64,000 bases of DNA from Allantophomopsis cytisporea (lineage: Eukaryota; Ascomycota; Leotiomycetes; Phacidiales; Phacidiaceae), in contig CP103031.1 of NCBI GenBank assembly GCA_024752435.1, forward strand, positions 1,670,001 through 1,734,000. The letters run 5' to 3'. Both the position numbers and the translations under genes were made by a program. The notes under the pieces are model-generated. The model was given only the letters and a program-made list of their open reading frames with translations, searched no databases and was not told the origin of the DNA. Shown piece by piece: positions 10,584 through 22,430 of this stretch (position 1 is the first letter of the stretch; the number at the start of each line of letters is the position of its first letter).

Positions 10584-11018
10584 ATGGTAAGTTGTCTTCC
10601 CCATTACATTTGACGTTGAGATTCTATGCTAATTGCGCTCAGAGCACTTCCTACATCGCTTTCATCCTCGCTGCCCTCACGGCTGGTGGTGGAATCACTG
10701 GCTATGCTCGTACAGGTTCCGTGCCATCCATTGTCGCTGGCTGCACCGTTGGTGGACTGGTATGTCTCTAAACTTTTCTACACAAACCTAGCAATTCCAC
10801 CTGTGCTTAACTAACCATCACAGTACGCCCTCGGCGGCTTGCGCATCCAGAACAGACAGCCATATGGCCTTGAGCTGACTCTCTTGGCCTCCCTCATCCT
10901 CGCCGGCTCTTCGATCCCTCGCGCAATCAGAAGCAAGAAGCCTTTGCCAACTGGTCTCAGTCTCGTTGCACTCTACGGACTTTTCACTTTCGGCAATGCT
11001 TACAGAGCTACCTTGTAA
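10584..11018 (+). CDS. TMEM14 family membrane protein
   Basis: Exon 1 is just the ATG (10584-10586), followed by exons 10643-10759 and 10824-11018, giving 104 residues. The product is almost wholly hydrophobic: YIAFILAALTAGGGITGYARTGS, then SIVAGCTVGGLYALGGLRI, then LELTLLASLILAGSSIPRAI and LVALYGLFTFGNAYRA, four predicted helices. This layout, with glycine-rich helices and the GYARTGS loop, is that of the TMEM14/UPF0136 family, whose best-known animal member is an inner mitochondrial membrane protein linked to haem synthesis. The fungal function is not established. A start codon alone in its own exon is unusual but seen in other fungal genes. Confidence 0.85.
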
Positions 11019-11303
11019 GCAATCTAAGGAATACATCACTCAATTGATAAGAGCGAGGCTGCAAGTGAAATAGTGGTGATTTATGCGTCTCTATGCATCG
11101 TCTGCTGTAGTTGTAGTATACAGAGGGCTTCAAACCCAACCTGGGCGCCAATTCAACGCCCTATCCCATGCCAATGCTATGCCAAAATCAAGTGCTCCAT
11201 TCCTCTTTCTCTCTTCCATCCGATTCACACCCTCCACCTCCCATTCTCCCATTTACCATCTTCTATAATCCCTCTGAAATCTCCTCCCTCCTCCATCCTT
11301 CCT

Positions 11304-11674
11304 TTACGAATTCGCATCGATCTCCGCCCACTTCTCCTTAATATTCTCCCTCTTCTCCTTGGCGGCCTCTCGGTTCAAGCGCGTTCTCTCGAGGCGCTGC
11401 GCACGCAGACACTTGTTGACATCCGTCTTCGCACCATTGCACATACCGACCGCCTTCCACATGAAGCCGCGCGCATGGCACTCGTCGAGAATGGTCATGA
11501 CCTCCTCGCAGGCTGGAAAGATATCAGCCAAGTCCAAGTCACAAGTCCGACTCCCCCACACAAATCGCCCCAGGCTCAGATGCAAGCGAATACCTCGACG
11601 GAAGAGCGGGAAGCAATCAAAGGATCTCAATACGACATACCTCTGTTGTTCTTGGTGTGCAAATGAGGATGCAT
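11304..11674 (-). CDS. CMC2: COX assembly mitochondrial protein 2 (twin-CX9C protein)
   Basis: Two exons (11674-11641 and 11512-11304) give an 80-residue protein beginning MHPHLHTKNN, the signature start of the Cmc2 family. The cysteines form CEEVMTILDEC and CNGAKTDVNKC, two CX9C motifs that would fold into a helical hairpin with two disulfides after Mia40-dependent import into the intermembrane space. Cmc2 works with Cmc1 in cytochrome c oxidase assembly. The highly charged C-terminus (LNREAAKEKRENIKEKW) ends in EIDANS. The intron splits the codon after residue 11. An alternative longer frame through the intron exists on this strand but lacks the conserved start. Confidence 0.92.
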
Positions 11675-11910
11675 GACGGTGAAGATATGCGCTGACTTTC
11701 GGCGCAAGATCGTGTGGGATATGGAGATATAAATTCGATGCCTGCGCTCGGGATTTGCTTTGGTGCATAGATTATTGGCCGCGCCTCGCGCACAGTTGCA
11801 TGGTTCGATGGGCGGGCGCGGAAATCGCCGGCGCGAGGCTCGGCCGATAACTTTCTCGAGCTGTCCCCCGCGCGTCATATTACTACGGGGTATACATCAC
11901 CAAATTCACA

Positions 11911-12478
11911 ATGGCGCAGAATCAGGTCTCTGCTCAGAGGCAGCAGCGTAAGTTTGGACTTTTCTTGTTGATTTGAGGGTTGGACTTTCGAGTCAATGGA
12001 GGTTTGGGATGGGTTTGGAAGGGATGAGCGCTGATGGACGCAGAATTGCAGGTGCAGTATTCGAGCTACAAGAATGGATTGCAGCAGATTGCGCAGAAGA
12101 TCGGTGATGTAGAGCAGGAAGCTGAGGAGCATAAGTTCGTTTTTCCCTTTCTGCTTTTCAACTCACTTCACTTTGATATACCCACCTTTTCCTTTCCCTC
12201 CCAAACCTCTGCACATCTCTCATCCCCTCGCAGCGTCTCTAACACTTTTCAGACTCGTCCTCGAAACCCTCGGACCTCTCCCTGGCGACCGCAAATGCTT
12301 CCGCATGATCAACGGTGTACTGGTTGAGCGCACAGTCAAGGATATTGTTCCGGCGCTGCAAACGAACTCTGAGGGCCTTAAGAAGGTGCTGGATGATTTG
12401 GTCAAGAGCTACAAGAAGCAACAGGAGGATATGGAGAAGTGGAAGAAGAAGAACAATATCCAAGTCGTACAACAATAA
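11911..12478 (+). CDS. GIM4: Prefoldin subunit 2
   Basis: Three exons (11911-11947, 12044-12134, 12253-12478) make 117 residues. The protein is two long coiled-coil helices (QVQYSSYKNGLQQIAQKIGDVEQEAEEHK and LKKVLDDLVKSYKKQQEDMEKW) joined by the beta-hairpin LGPLPGDRKCFRMINGVLVERTV, the standard beta-type prefoldin build with the typical ETL and MINGVLVE blocks of subunit 2. Prefoldin delivers nascent actin and tubulin to the CCT chaperonin. It is divergent from CMC2 with 236 bases between the two starts. Intron 1 splits a Gln codon and intron 2 a Lys codon. Confidence 0.93.
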
Positions 12479-15133
12479 ACTTGAGTGTGAGCTCGATCTT
12501 GAGGAAGTTTGGGGAGCTGCTTGGCTGCATGCTACGATGGGTTGATGCTATGCTGGGATATACGTGTGAAGTGGCATTGAAGTTGAGTGGGATTTGAAAG
12601 ATAAGTGCATTGGGAGGAGTTCGGGGTAGGCATACATTGAGGCTTCGATAAGCACAATGGATTCATGACATCGTTCATTATCACTGTCTCCTCCGCACAG
12701 TGACGTACGTGAGGCCCCTCGAATCATGCCCAACACCGGGCAGCAGAATTCATCAGATCACATGTTATCTATGCATAACATAAGGCGAGATACAGCAAAC
12801 AGCAAGCAGGGTAAGTAGACAAGCATAGGCAAATATCATGCTTAACAAGTGCAACATCACTTCATCTATGCTGGATGCGTTGTTACGGCGCAAGGCTCGA
12901 CAGGCGAGGCGTCTACCGCGCTTCCCTACCCAACCCCCATTACTACCCATTCATTCATCCATCCAATCCGCCTCACCCTCCCCCAGCTCCCACAGCCTTC
13001 TCCCCCCTCCTAGCCCGCCCTCCTCACACGTCAGAACGAACAACGCACACGCAACCACTGACCATCCATCCCTACATGCGACTCCCGCCGCCGCTGCCAC
13101 TCACACCACCGCCGCCCGTTTGGGGGCCATCCTTCCCTCCCCTCCGCCCAAAACCCCCGTCGGCCTGTGCTCTGAGCTGTCACTTTCCCAGCTCCCTCCG
13201 CCGGACTGCCGCCGAACTCTGCCTCTAGTGCCTGTGCTGGCTCCGATGGGCTGGCGGCCTTGGTGGTTGGCGCACACGTTGGAGACGTCAGGTACTGGCA
13301 CTTTGTCACGAGCGTGGCGGCGGGGCTATTGGCCATGTTCGAGGAGGTGGAGGGCGCGAAGCTTCTAGATGCGCGCAAGCTGCTACGCTATCTCTTTGGG
13401 TTTTGGAAGTTTGGGTTTTGCATTTGGGGAGCTTGGGGACTTTTGGTGATGTGCACTGGTTGGTATGTTTTTTTTCTTCTTCTTGTTACACTGCGCGTCG
13501 TATGGCCTCGCTTTCTCGTACATCTTCCATGATGATGGCTTGGTACGGGGTGCGATGACGAGGCAAGCTGAAGTCATGGCACCCCACGCCTGTTCCAGCT
13601 GCATGATGACTTTCATGAGATTCTGCGGACCAAAAGGCGATATTCTGCACTTGTCTTGACCTTCCTTGCTGCTGGTGCACGTTTGGTATGTTACAGCATA
13701 CCTACCTAGGTATCTAGGCAAAAAGTAGGATGTGTTCTTGCTGAAAGCAAGGCATGTCCGTTCGTCAAAAGAAAGCTCACTGCACAATCCGCAGCCTGAG
13801 ACCCTCTCTTTCGTACATGCTCGCTCGCGCATTGCATTCCTGTCAGACTCGTATGCTTTACACTTCCTCCTGCGACCTCGTGCCTAGGTGCGAAGGAAAA
13901 GTCCCCTGTTGGTATTGCCCGATCTTCAGCGCCTTCTTCAGCCATTTCCCCAATTGAAGTCTTTGGAAATTCTCCCATTGGAGACCCTTATTAGATTGCT
14001 GTTGTTGGTGTCGTTGTCGGGCCAGCCCCAGCCTTGCCGTGCCTACCTATCAGCGTGCGAGCGCAAAAAAGAAAGTCAAGAAATGGTGAGGCTCGTTGCT
14101 AGGTTCGTAGCTAAGATGCGCACAATGAGAATTCGTGAATCAATCTCGGGTCGTCGGTCGCGCGCGCCTCTAAGCCCCCGAGAGCAGGTGGTTCGTTGAT
14201 TATGCTTATTGAGTTCGTCATGCTGTGATGATGTGCCGGCAGGAAGTTAGTTGTTGACTTTACTCGATTACCTTGGATGATCATCCAGGTAGTAACTCGA
14301 ATCAACTGTTTACGATGGCAGCCTCAACTTATCACGTAGATACAGAGAACCGATCTCACGATGGACGATCAAACAAGCCGTCTTATTGTCACTATGCAAT
14401 GTGTAAGATAAGCTCTTGTGCTCAGGGTCGACGTTTGCAGCTTTGCTTTGCCTCATTGCTACTCCCCCACAATTTCCCCAGCCTTGTAATGCGCATCATA
14501 TCACATCAATAGGTGGTGATCATGGCAAGTTCGACTGCATAATGACAGTGCTTTGGCAATTGATTGGATATCGAGGGATTGATGATCATTGAAGAGGGTT
14601 GAGAAAGCGTTTATAGTGAAAGGGCGTCGGTGCTATTTATGCTAGGGTAATCGACAGCTATAGGCTTCGTAGTGCTCAATAGGATATTAATCTTTTCTCT
14701 CATCTCATATGAAGGTAAGGCAAGGTAAGATTGTACGCAGTAAGTAAATCTGTAAGTTATAATGTCAGGCATATATATATGTACCGTAGGTTCATCATGA
14801 TAATCATTGCATAATCGTACGCAGTAGAAGCAGAGAAGCAGAGAGGTGTCAGCAGCAACACCACCTCCCGCTCCGGTTCTATCCCTATCCCTATCCTTGC
14901 AATCGATATTGTGTTGTATATAGTATTTTATCCGGTGCCTCATTGTGAATGGTGTCTCGTGGATTTGTGGACATTGAGTAGATGAGTGTGATGGTGATGA
15001 TTGATCTTGTTGCTGGACTGCCGCGGTTCATATGATCGGCATTTACCGTCGAAGAAGTGCGCGTCTCAGTCGCGTAGGTGGTTGTCGTGGTGTTGTTGTC
15101 TCTCAGCTTAAGCTTGGACATTATTGATTGACG

Positions 15134-15159
15134 TTGAGCTTGAGCTTGAGCTTGAGCTT
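15134..15159 (+). repeat. Hexanucleotide microsatellite (TTGAGC)4
   Basis: Four perfect head-to-tail copies of TTGAGC are followed by two more matching bases. Confidence 0.85.
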
Positions 15160-15274
15160 TGCGCTATGAGCTTGGAAGAACCAAAGCTCTTTATCTGAAG
15201 TGAAGCATTGATCACGAACACGAATATCTCGCGGGATTGTACTTTATACAATCATCTCTTGAATACGTATTCCT

Positions 15275-15307
15275 CATCTATCTATCTGTCTATCCATCTA
15301 TCTATCT
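15275..15307 (+). repeat. Imperfect (CTAT/CATC)n microsatellite
   Basis: The stretch is built from repeated CATCTAT / CTATCTGTCTAT units with a few substitutions. Confidence 0.75.
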
Positions 15308-15405
15308 TGACTTACATTGACCTGCCCACCGACCTTACATTAAATTACATATTCCCTCTTATATACAAACGACCTTACCTTACCTCACCTTACCCTCTCT
15401 ACCTT

Positions 15406-15442
15406 GACAACAACAACACCACCACCACCACCACCATCATCA
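15406..15442 (+). repeat. (CAA)n/(CAC)n trinucleotide repeat
   Basis: A run of CAA units passes into a run of CAC/CCA units and ends in CATCATCAATCAC. Confidence 0.8.
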
Positions 15443-15512
15443 ATCACCACACACCCTCTCTCTCACACAGTCAGAGTTCCTCCGTACATACAACATACAA
15501 CATCCGCATACA

Positions 15513-15549
15513 ACATCCACATCCATATCCACATCCATATCCACATCCC
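15513..15549 (+). repeat. (CCATAT/CCACAT)n hexanucleotide repeat
   Basis: Alternating CCACAT and CCATAT units are repeated through this stretch. Confidence 0.75.
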
Positions 15550-15591
15550 TTATACACCCGCAAATATATCCACTTACCCATCATCTACTCC

Positions 15592-15650
15592 ATATATATA
15601 TATATATATATATATAATATACATTATATACATTATATACATATATATAT
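15592..15650 (+). repeat. (AT)n tract followed by ATTATATAC repeats
   Basis: Positions 15592-15616 are pure alternating AT, and the rest is repeated ACATTATAT units. Such tracts are prone to length change and to cruciform formation. Confidence 0.85.
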
Positions 15651-16932
15651 CCACATCCAACTTCATCTACATACACCCTCATAATCCAATTCTCACCCGA
15701 ACTCTCCTCCCTAACCTCCCCAGCCCTCGCAATCTTCACTTCCACTTTCCATGTACTACTAACCTCAGGTAAGATTCCCACTTCAACCCCACGTTCACCG
15801 CATCAAGACACCTTGACCTGCATCACAACTACATGCGCCAGCTCATGCGCCCGACTTTCTGCGACCTCCTTCGCAAATCATTCTTGAAAACCAAAGCGCC
15901 CCATTCCTTTTCATCCACTCCCAATTCTCTGTTCCTGACACGGCCTGCCGTGAACATTCCCCAAAGTCTACAAGTCCAAATCAAAAAGTGCCAAAAGTCC
16001 ACCCCAGGTCCAAGTTCCCAAGTCCAAAGTCCGTGTCCGTGTCAGTGACGCGATTTCCAACTACTGCCTCCTACTACTACTTCCACTACCACTACCACAA
16101 CTACCACCACCAACTACTACCACAACCACTTACATACTTCTCCACGCGCGCGCGAACCAAAGAGATACATCCGCCAACATCCAGAGAGCCTGTACTCAGC
16201 CGCCAAAAACACAACAACAGAAAGTCAAGCAAAAAATAATACGGGAAACCCAGCAAGCCTAGCAAAGCCTATCCAGCCCTTCAAGCCCATCAAACCCGAA
16301 AAACAGCCCCAAAGATACCCAAAAAAGAAATACGTACAGGCCAACCGCTTTCTGACGCGATCTCGCAGCAGGATACCTGCAGTTCACTCCTTCGAAAGGG
16401 CAATAATCCACTCAAGCAAAAGTCCATTAGGTCGGGTCGAGTACGAACATATTCCAACCAAAAAGAATAAAAAAAATATCCAGACAAAAATCCCCAATCC
16501 CCCACCGGACATTACATACATACACATACACATACACGTACACACATACACGCATACTCTCTTACCCTCTCTCTCTTCCTCTCTTTCCACCTTCTGCAGC
16601 GGAATACGGGCTTCCTAATCCCCTCCCCCCGCCCACTAGTTCGACAGCTTCCAACTGCTTGCTTACAGCTCCCGCGCCTGCATACTCATACCTGGCACAC
16701 CTGGAAGAAAAATAAGTAATAATAATATTATTATCGCCAGCCTCGAGAAGGCTCATCGCCTATTACCAGGATTGAACGCGGCTTCTGACGCAGGTTCGCA
16801 TACGGGAAAAAAAATAAAACAACAGAGCGTAAGCCTTACTCGAAAGCCAGTCGGACACATCACAGGCCAGCGTGGCAACCAAGGAAATTTCAGAAAGTCG
16901 CTATCCGATCGCTGCACGTAGCCAAATACATC

Positions 16933-18216
16933 ATGTCGGCATCCCCTCCAAAGGAAGCGGACGTTGAACAAGGTGTACAGTCGCCTGACGACCCCGATGC
17001 ACAAATGAACCAAGAACAAGACCCGCAGAACTTAGGTCTGCTATACGGCGACTTCGAAGTCAAAGAGCAAGATCGATGGCTCCCAATTGCCAATGGTTAG
17101 TCAGATCTTTCACATTCTCTCCCATCATATTTCAAAAGTATCATTATTGCTTTTGATATGCGCGCGTCCAAGCTCGAAAAGGATCAAAAACCAAACAAAC
17201 AATTGTTCTATTTTTCAGTTTTCTTCTGCATGTTATCCAAAGCAGTCAGTCGCCTTGACTGGCATCGCTTGGGTTGACTCCCCCCCCCCCCCCTCCATTA
17301 TCCTCCGTCCATTCAACCACCATACACATGTTTCAGATCCCTTTGACCATTCAACGAGCTTGAATATCTCAGTCGCATCTCGGGGCTTTGTTTTGTTAGC
17401 CGTATTTTTTTTGTTGTTCTCTTTGTTTTAGGTGTCGCGCGAGAGGCTTGTTTTGTTCTGTGTCTGGTCCTATTATGTCCCACGCTTCCTCATCCCCCCG
17501 TTCTCCTTCCTCGTCTCACGCCTCTGCTCTGGGCAAAGCTTCCTCAAAAAATGATGGAGCTTCGGACGCTAACATTCGAAATTTCGCTCCAGTTGCGAGA
17601 ATTATGAAGACTGCTCTTCCGGAAAATGCAAAGATTGCAAAGGAGGCAAAGGAGTGCATGCAAGAATGTGTCAGCGAATTCATTTCTTTCATTACCAGTG
17701 AAGGTGAGTAAAAGCTCAGTCGATTTCCTGCATTGGCTGTTTTGTAATGACTGATCAATACAAAGCCTCTGAAAAATGCCATCAAGAGAAGCGCAAAACC
17801 GTCAATGGAGAGGATATTCTTTTCGCCATGACCTCCTTAGGATTCGAGAACTACGCCGAGGCCTTGAAAATTTACCTCTCGAAGTACCGTGAAGTATGCT
17901 CCTCTCCCTTTCTTTTAAATCCTACCAAACCAATGAAACTTCCCCTCTTGAGATTCACGACTAACACTTCCAGACTCAATCCGCACGTGGAGAAAACCAA
18001 CAACATCGTCCTTCAAGTGGTGGCTTCGCTTCGGCTGGCACAGGTGGCTCGGTCAGCGCTCCATCCGGTGTCGGTGCTCAGGGATCTTTCTCGGAGTCCT
18101 CTAACAATATTTTGGGCCAGCAGGCTGAGGGCGAACATGATCCCGCTTCTTATGGCGCGTTATATGCGGGAAATGTAAGTTCGGGGCATAATGGTGCCGG
18201 TGGTGAGGGTTATTAG
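16933..18216 (+). CDS. HAP3: CCAAT-binding factor subunit HAP3/NF-YB
   Basis: Four exons (16933-17095, 17593-17703, 17766-17893, 17974-18216) splice in frame to 214 residues. Residues 46-136 are the NF-YB histone-fold core: DNA-contacting DRWLPIANVARIMK, then PENAKIAKEAKECMQECVSEF, then TSEASEKCHQEKRKTVNGEDIL, and SLGFENYAEALKIYLSKYRE. The subunit pairs with NF-YC (HAP5) and then NF-YA (HAP2) to bind CCAAT boxes, and in filamentous ascomycetes also works with the iron regulator HapX. The C-terminal 80 residues are Gly/Ser-rich and not conserved. Intron 1 is 497 bases, long for this genome, and includes a run of 14 cytosines. It interrupts the core exactly between IAN and VAR. Confidence 0.95.
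17280..17293 (+). repeat. Homopolymer of 14 cytosines inside HAP3 intron 1
   Basis: An uninterrupted C run lies within the long first intron. Its length is likely to vary between isolates. Confidence 0.85.
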
Positions 18217-20911
18217 GTATGTGAAGAGAAGAAAAACGGAAAGAAAGATGCGGGGTGCAAGATAGAGGTGATTACGGGGATTGTTGTGAGCGGATGATTT
18301 GTCGGACGCGGGATGTGGGATTGAGGTTCGGAGTTGGATGGACGGATGGGTTGGTTGGTTGGGTGCATTACTCATTGATCTCATTTGTTTGAGAAAAGGA
18401 AAGGAAGGGTTGTGGAATAATTTGCTTTGTTTGTGGTGGAATTCACAGTCCCCCCCTTCTCAGATTCACGATTTTCCATCGGTTTTTTGCGAGGCGTGGG
18501 AGGGATTGGGGAAGGGGGTGGGCGGCTGCTTGATGTATATCTCTTCTTTGTTGCTCTTTATTGGTCTGGTAACCATAGCTTGTGGGAATTAGTCGATGTT
18601 TGCCTTTTACCTCTTCCACCTCCTGCCACGATTCCGATTTCTCTTTTGCTGTGCGTTTGGGGGCCCTCGGAACTTGGGCGATTGGGAAAAGTATGTCTGG
18701 GTTAGATTGTCCCGTCCTGTTCAACTCTACCTGTCTGTTTGCTTGAGCTCCGTTTCCTATTGTTGTTTGCGTTGATTGTCCTTCTTTTGAGCCGCCTTTT
18801 CGCGGTGGCTTGTTCTGTGATGAGGGAGGAGGTGGGGATGGGCGAGCGAGCTGATGGGTCGGGGTTGTATAGCTATAGCTGTTTCTGATGAGGTTATTTA
18901 GACTTTGTCTTTTATTTACTTGCTTACTTGCTTGCTTTTTGAGTGTGCTTCTTGAGTGTCTCTTATATATACTTGTGCTGTGTTGATGTGTTTTGGATCA
19001 AGTGACGTGAAAACATCGATTCTTTCCATTCTATTAGGAGAGCAAGGCAGAACAATAGCCCGGATATCTCTCCAAGGTGTTTCTTTTATGACAGATGCGT
19101 GGAGATCCGTGACTTTGATATTGTTTGCTTCGAATTACTTGCTGGCTATGAATGAATGCTTGGCTGTGAGGGTGTTTTGTTTATGTCCATGAATCAGTTG
19201 TGCATGGGAATAGCTTTATCTGTTTGATTCTATAAGCATAAGAAGTTTGCAACTGCTGGATGGAGAATTATCCGGCTCGTAATGGGTGGAGCTCTTCGTG
19301 ATTGCAGGTATGGAGATATATCCTTCTCGATTAGTCCACGCTTCCAAGAACTGTTCACCTCTTGAAAATCGTATGGCTAGCATCGACAACGATCTCAACG
19401 AACGTAGAGCAGATGATGAGTGTAGGACTCAAACTATCCTACTGTTCTTTATTGGTTTGCTGCTTTGTACGAGTGTATGGATCTCAATGGAGGATGTATT
19501 TGTAGTGGTTGGGCTTATATGTTCTAAAATGGGATATCTGAAGGAGTTGACCGGGTGACTTGGGATTTCTATCATCAGTTGCCTCGTCATCGATTGCTTC
19601 GTCATCACTTATCCCACATCACTTGCCTTATCATCACTTGCCTTGTCATTGTTCATATTATCTTCATCACTCAAGAGAACATGGTTCAAATCCCAAATCG
19701 CCTAAGCAGCACTGTCTACAGTATATAAACAGGCATTTCCGCCACTCCAGAGCTTCTTCTCCCTCTCTCATACAAATCCGTGACAAATCTTTGGTGTTCG
19801 GAGTTGATCGCTACACTCATCATACAGTTAAAGTTCAGAACTCTCAAGGTATATTGTTGTTTGCCGTCACATACAAGCTTGCTCCGAAGTTAGCTATCAA
19901 AACTCTCGCAAGCCCGAGCCGCTGCTTGAATCATTCAACCTCCTACGCTTATCATCAAAGCCCGCAACTTCTCTCGGATTCGTCTTTGTGAGCTGTTGAT
20001 TGCTTGCAACGCTCTTGAATCTTGTTGACTCACCTCTCTATATATATGACTCTTGAACATTCCTTTCCTTCACTCTCCACATCCACGCAGTATACTTCCG
20101 ATCAAAGCCCCGAAATTCATTCTTCTGTTGCTTTGTTGAAGAGCTATCGCAACTCTGCCTTATGATGTTCTATTAACCACTGATCACGTTCATCATCCAC
20201 TTGAATGTTTCAAAGATGAACAGCTTGTGGTCTTAATTAACCATCCTGAACACCTTCTTCTCAAGCCCTTCGACTCCTCTCCCAGTATTTCTTCATCTAA
20301 GCCTGAGCTTAGTTGAAAGAGTGCAAGGCCTGATGATGAGATCACGTACCAAATCACGTGGTTAGCCGAGGCTGGCCTTGTAACCTCTTGGCCTTGTGCG
20401 CAAGGCGTCGAGATTTTCAAGTCCCCACACTCGCTTAATGTGCCTTAATGCGCTTTGAGCATGTTGTCGCCCAGGGTCACGGGTATCCAGCAACGACGTC
20501 TCCTCTTCACTTTGTCTCGTCATAACATTTCCCAGATCACTGCAAATATCCTCAAAGGCTGCTAATAAGATATAGCAGTCCTCTGACTATAATCTGTAAT
20601 CTTGTAGCGAAGTTTGTTGCATGGACTCTCAGCAATATTCAGGTGTTTGAAGTTGAAGGGGTACTCGAGCGTGGTGCTCGTCCTGCTCTCAAGAGTCATT
20701 TGGAGCATACTGGTCTTCCGATAGCCTCGTCTTTGCCCACACCACCCAGATTGTTTGATAGTAGGGTCAGTTTTTGTAAGTCACTCTCTCGCGAATCACA
20801 AATTTCCATACATCTTTTTTGTAAACGTTCTCATTACACTGCCTCTGCAACCCAATAACAACTATTTCTCTCTTCTCCCCGCTCCACCACAACCACAACA
20901 CAAACCTAACA
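18217..20911. other. 2.7-kb intergenic region without a recognised gene
   Basis: The left part is probably the HAP3 3' untranslated region (G/T-rich). Open frames of up to about 140 codons occur (for example 19560-19991 on the plus strand), but they have no family features and no conserved splice pattern. A 12-base unit (ATCACTTGCCTT) is repeated at 19618-19629 and 19633-19644. Confidence 0.45.
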
Positions 20912-21151
20912 ATGGACTCTAGAAACAACCGTGGCCGGGAGCTCACGAGGGAGAACACCCTCCGACAAGTTCGTCAAGGCTCTGGTGAAAGATATCCTAA
21001 ACGGGCAGTTCCGCAAAATCAGTATCATCGCCACCTCCCACAACAGGCCAACTTCTCAGGAACCGAATCAACAGATAGTTCCTTCCCTGATAACACCGCA
21101 GGTAGTACTTTCAATACAATCAATCAGTCTTCTGGTCCTCAGGAAAGAAAG
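20912..21151 (+). repeat. Inverted repeat copy A (5' part of the unknown gene)
   Basis: This plus-strand segment is repeated on the minus strand at 23945-24200. Similarity starts just before the ATG in both copies. A 44-base block (21054-21097) is identical to the reverse complement of 23989-24032. Confidence 0.9.
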
Positions 21152-22419
21152 CTAGTCTCCTATCCTGTCGCTGGTGTTCTAACATCCAGCGTTCCTTACG
21201 AGGAGCTTGTACGCGCAGACGAGCGTCAAAAAGAGTGGAACAAGAAACTCGAAGAGCGCCATAAGGATCTCGAGGTCTCTCACTCTGCTGAGAGTGCGGA
21301 ACCCAAATCAGCAGATACTAAAATCAAGTGGAAGAAACCACTGCAACTCTTTAAGTCGAAAACTTCAAAGGGTTGGAAGCGATCACAAGAGGTGCCACGC
21401 CCCGAGGAGCTGCACAGAGAGTCGGCCAACGACAAACTTGCAGAAGCATCGCAGCGTACGTCGAAAATAGTTCTCCCAACCAACAGATCACTTGCCGAAG
21501 CAGCACAGCATACTTCGCAGCCGTGCCCTCAATCAGAGCAGGAAGTCCTGGAGGCATTCGAAGCCGCAAAGAAAAGAGCTGACGAGAAGTTTGAAGAGGC
21601 CAAGAAACGAGCCAACGAGCAGTACGATACACTTCCAGCTGCCGATTCTGCTTCCACTGGTTCTCCCCATCCATCTCCTCTTTCAGTTGGTAAGTTTATA
21701 CCCCTCCACTTCCAACCCAACCCTCCTTCACCTGTCCATAAAACCAATCATCTGCATATCGAACTGAAAAGCCCCGCGGACCCATCTGGGTCTTCTGTGT
21801 TCGGTTTGTTGCACATACTTATTGGAAAGTAGTTGCTGCATCTCGTCCTAATATCTCCGATTTTGTACCACCTCGCCCTGCTCCATCCTACGCACCGCCA
21901 CCCGTTCCACAACACCCCCAAACTTACAACTTGCGATATCAGCCAGCATCGTCCTTCAATCTCCGCGAGGCGTCATCTTCCTGGGACTTGAGATCTCACC
22001 ACACAGCACATCCAGAGCCTCTCTCAGTGCGCTCTCCAGGTCTGCCTTCTCTCACTCGTGACCAAACCTCGCCAACAGCACTCAGATCCCCCGTCTCATC
22101 TACGCCATTTGTGCCTGCAGATTCATTTTCGACTGCCTCGAGTGTTCAGGCTGCTCCCTTGTCCTTGCGAACACCACGCCCGGTATTTCCTTTGCGGCCC
22201 GCTGGCTCAATACCTTCCTTCCACACCCCTGCCCTCACACAGGAACCCCAAGCTCCTGCTACGACTTTTGATCGCGGTGGTAAGTCTAACCGTCCATATG
22301 CGATCTTGTCATCATTGATCTGACCGTCCACAGCTCCTGATTCAGTCACGACCAGCTACCAGGAAGGCAACGGAAGACCACGGCAACCACCAAATCAACG
22401 TCACGACGCCTATTACTAG
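20912..22419 (+). CDS. Ser/Pro-rich protein of unknown function, directly upstream of the GCK kinase
   Basis: Three exons (20912-21689, 21833-22279, 22334-22419) join in frame to 436 residues. I recognise no known domain. Residues 1-80 are polar and rich in Arg, Gln and Ser. Residues 95-135 and 205-250 are highly charged with coiled-coil character (ADERQKEWNKKLEERHKDLE; FEAAKKRADEKFEEAKKRANE). The second half is a Pro/Ser/Arg-rich disordered tail (PPRPAPSYAPPPVP; SLRTPRPVFPLRPAGS). Introns have good GTAAGT donors. The stop codon is only 11 bases before the kinase ATG at 22431. Using a second AG acceptor at 22361-22362 instead of 22332-22333 would run in frame into the kinase, so this may be an alternative N-terminal part of one larger gene. 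Part of its first exon recurs in antisense in the kinase intron. Confidence 0.55.
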
Positions 22420-22430
22420 GTTACGCCGTC

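Larger units (their letters stand above)
12479..16932. other. 4.5-kb sparse region upstream of HAP3, rich in simple sequence
   Basis: No protein-coding gene could be supported here. The segment 12900-13250 is a C-rich, pyrimidine-biased tract that keeps frames open without conserved content. A perfect 10-base palindrome (TACCTAGGTA) lies at 13703-13712. From about 15,100 to 15,700 there is a cluster of microsatellites (listed separately), and 15,700-16,900 is again C/A-rich on the plus strand. Strand-biased composition and absence of frames suggest a long 5' leader or promoter of HAP3, or a non-coding transcript. I could not find a start or end for either. Confidence 0.45.

Noticed and set aside
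12838..13378. Overlapping open frames on both strands in the C-rich tract
   Set aside because: Frames stay open because of biased composition. The peptides are low-complexity Pro/Ser/His or Arg/Trp with no conserved block.
13383..13978. Two minus-strand frames of 90-149 codons
   Set aside because: They have no family features, cannot be joined by good splice sites into a longer product, and contain a lysine run from a poly-T tract.
19676..19700. Second B-box-like sequence (GGTTCAAATCCC)
   Set aside because: Stem pairing fails and there is no matching 5' half of a tRNA.
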